Assembly: GCA_016716665.1 (NCBI GenBank)
Contig: JADJVH010000004.1
Coordinates: forward strand, 1-64,000
Direction of reading: 5' to 3'
DNA length: 64,000 nucleotides
From: Candidatus Opimibacter iunctus
Lineage (GTDB): Bacteria > Bacteroidota > Bacteroidia > Chitinophagales > Saprospiraceae
The number at the start of each line of letters is the position of its first letter. Position 1 is the stretch's first letter. The position numbers and the translations under genes are program-made. Below, in pieces: positions 63,111 through 64,000 of the stretch. Under the pieces are notes generated by a model, which did not search any database, had not been told where the DNA came from, and saw only the letters and a list, made by a program, of their open reading frames with translations.

Positions 63111-64000
63111 TGATGGAAAGCCCCAGCCAACATATAAAAGTCATTGAACCAGGAAGCTTCGAGCGCCACCACCACTGGTACCCCAAGGCACTCAATGCCA
63201 CGATCCATCCAATGATCAATTTTTTTCTCAACCTCGACAATCAACTCATCATCGACAGGTACTGCCACCTGCACCCCGTCGTCAAACCAAAGAAGCTTAA
63301 AGAAATACTGGCTTATCAGCCTGAGCATTACAGATGGGCCGGTGCAGACCTCATCAATGTCACTAATACCCGGGGTAAGCGACAGATGGTGGTGATCGAA
63401 AACAACAGTTGTCCTTCCGGCCAGAAATCTATGCCATTGCCCCTGGACCATATGGAGCAAGGCGGATACAGGGACCTGATGGAAAAAAGTTTCAAGCCAT
63501 TCTGCAAGGCTCATAAAATACCCCGCAATGGTGTATTGGCGGTGTTGTATGATAAGAACATCATGGAGAATAGTGGCTATGCCGCGGCCATGGCGGATGT
63601 ATTCAAGCGACCTGTGTACCTGGTGCCATTTTATGATGAAGAAGAGCATGCACATATCAGATACAGCAATGAATACATTGAGATATTGACTGAAGGAAAC
63701 CAATGGAAACCTGTAGCTGCAGCATTCCGTTATGTCACGCAAAAGCCATGGAAGCGTATTCCAGTCTCCACAGCCACTAAAATCTATAACCCGGTCATCG
63801 CGTGCCTGGCTGGAGGTCGCAACAAACTGATCGCGTCAAAAGCCTATGACAGTTACAACAAGGAAATCAGGAAGTTGGGCCTGAAAATCAGGACCCCTGA
63901 TACCATCAGGGATGTCACCAAGGATAAGATTCCGCATTGGGTCAGGCACTTTGGAGGACAAGCAGTGATCAAGGTTCCGTACAGTAATGCAGGCCAGGGC
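63110..64000 (+). CDS. ATP-grasp-like protein, 3' end outside the window
   Basis: Starts at ATG 63110 (an ATG ATG pair, TAATG overlap with the LOG gene) and remains open for 297 codons to the last base. Translated product begins MMESPSQHIKVIEPGSFERH; near the end QAVIKVPYSNAGQG resembles the nucleotide-binding loop of ATP-grasp enzymes. The minus-strand ORF over this position is a shadow. No family is named with certainty; full length and function need the next contig part. Confidence 0.65.
   Translation, partial: MMESPSQHIKVIEPGSFERHHHWYPKALNATIHPMINFFLNLDNQLIIDRYCHLHPVVKPKKLKEILAYQPEHYRWAGADLINVTNTRGKRQMVVIENNSCPSGQKSMPLPLDHMEQGGYRDLMEKSFKPFCKAHKIPRNGVLAVLYDKNIMENSGYAAAMADVFKRPVYLVPFYDEEEHAHIRYSNEYIEILTEGNQWKPVAAAFRYVTQKPWKRIPVSTATKIYNPVIACLAGGRNKLIASKAYDSYNKEIRKLGLKIRTPDTIRDVTKDKIPHWVRHFGGQAVIKVPYSNAGQG

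Noticed and set aside
63107..63742. Minus-strand ORF of 211 codons
   Set aside because: Shadow of the plus-strand ATP-grasp-like gene that is open to the window edge.

Overview
The window reads as the chromosome of a Bacteroidota bacterium, most likely a Saprospiria-type member. Evidence: gliding-motility ABC genes (gldA-gldF-gldG), type IX secretion C-terminal sorting domains, typical Bacteroidota families (MnmD, Mpl, DUF3098, DUF3817, DUF4340, GWxTD, GYF/CD225), an SDR-type threonine dehydrogenase beside kbl, and at least ten exact copies of the Bacteroidota sigma-factor -7 box TAnnTTTG placed just upstream of genes. Genes are densely packed with many ATGA or TAATG overlaps. No rRNA, tRNA, CRISPR array or intact insertion sequence was seen. 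The genus assignment is inference.

Layout. 0-6 kb: START-domain and SH3 proteins, a rhodanese/lipoprotein pair, an Mrr-like nuclease with a CFI-box C-terminus, a VOC protein and a secreted trypsin-like protease with dockerin-like repeats. 6-9.7 kb: an HD-PycTM (Pycsar-effector-like) fusion, tilS, a lipoprotein and miaE. 9.7-16.5 kb: an unannotated 42-residue ORF coupled to a coiled-coil secreted protein, an M20 dipeptidase-FKBP operon, trmD, a GYF/CD225 and DUF2752 pair, and enoyl-CoA hydratase with a methyltransferase. 16.5-26.3 kb: M1 peptidase, SDR, TlpA-like and Tudor-like operon, mnmD, an unannotated 51-residue lipoprotein, mpl, truB, DUF3098 and a disrupted membrane protein, with 9-bp tandem repeats between genes. 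26.3-29.4 kb: an MbnP-like protein with two MauG/MbnH-like dihaem proteins. 29.7-35.5 kb: gldAFG, DUF4340 and a phospholipase-C-like protein. 35.5-50 kb: S4 protein, DUF3817, a large BNR-repeat protein, a 5'-truncated S41 protease, TsaC, a PKD/T9SS surface protein, rplS, SDR, metallophosphoesterase, lipoprotein, GWxTD protein and HerA-like ATPase. 50-55.4 kb: HupE/UreJ, feoAB, tdh-kbl. 55.4-61.1 kb: accessory segment with AT-rich orphan genes, a methyltransferase relic and a sulfatase, bounded by inverted repeats. 61.1-64 kb: aspartate kinase, LOG-family protein and a gene cut by the right edge (open on the + strand to base 64000).

Two points matter when using this annotation. First, seven genes between 26 and 50 kb carry single-base indels or an in-frame stop; almost all are net one-base deletions, so base-calling or assembly error is at least as likely as decay. 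Second, the -7 boxes fix several start codons and put some starts (5931, 14908, 62523) within 4-7 bases of the box, implying leaderless or near-leaderless mRNAs.

Functionally the window mixes tRNA modification (tilS, miaE, trmD, mnmD, truB, tsaC), envelope and secretion functions (mpl, gldAFG, T9SS substrates), iron import (feoAB), a probable copper-linked MbnP/MbnH module, threonine catabolism (tdh, kbl) and possible defence-related genes (PycTM fusion, Mrr-like nuclease, HEPN-motif orphan, methyltransferase relic).
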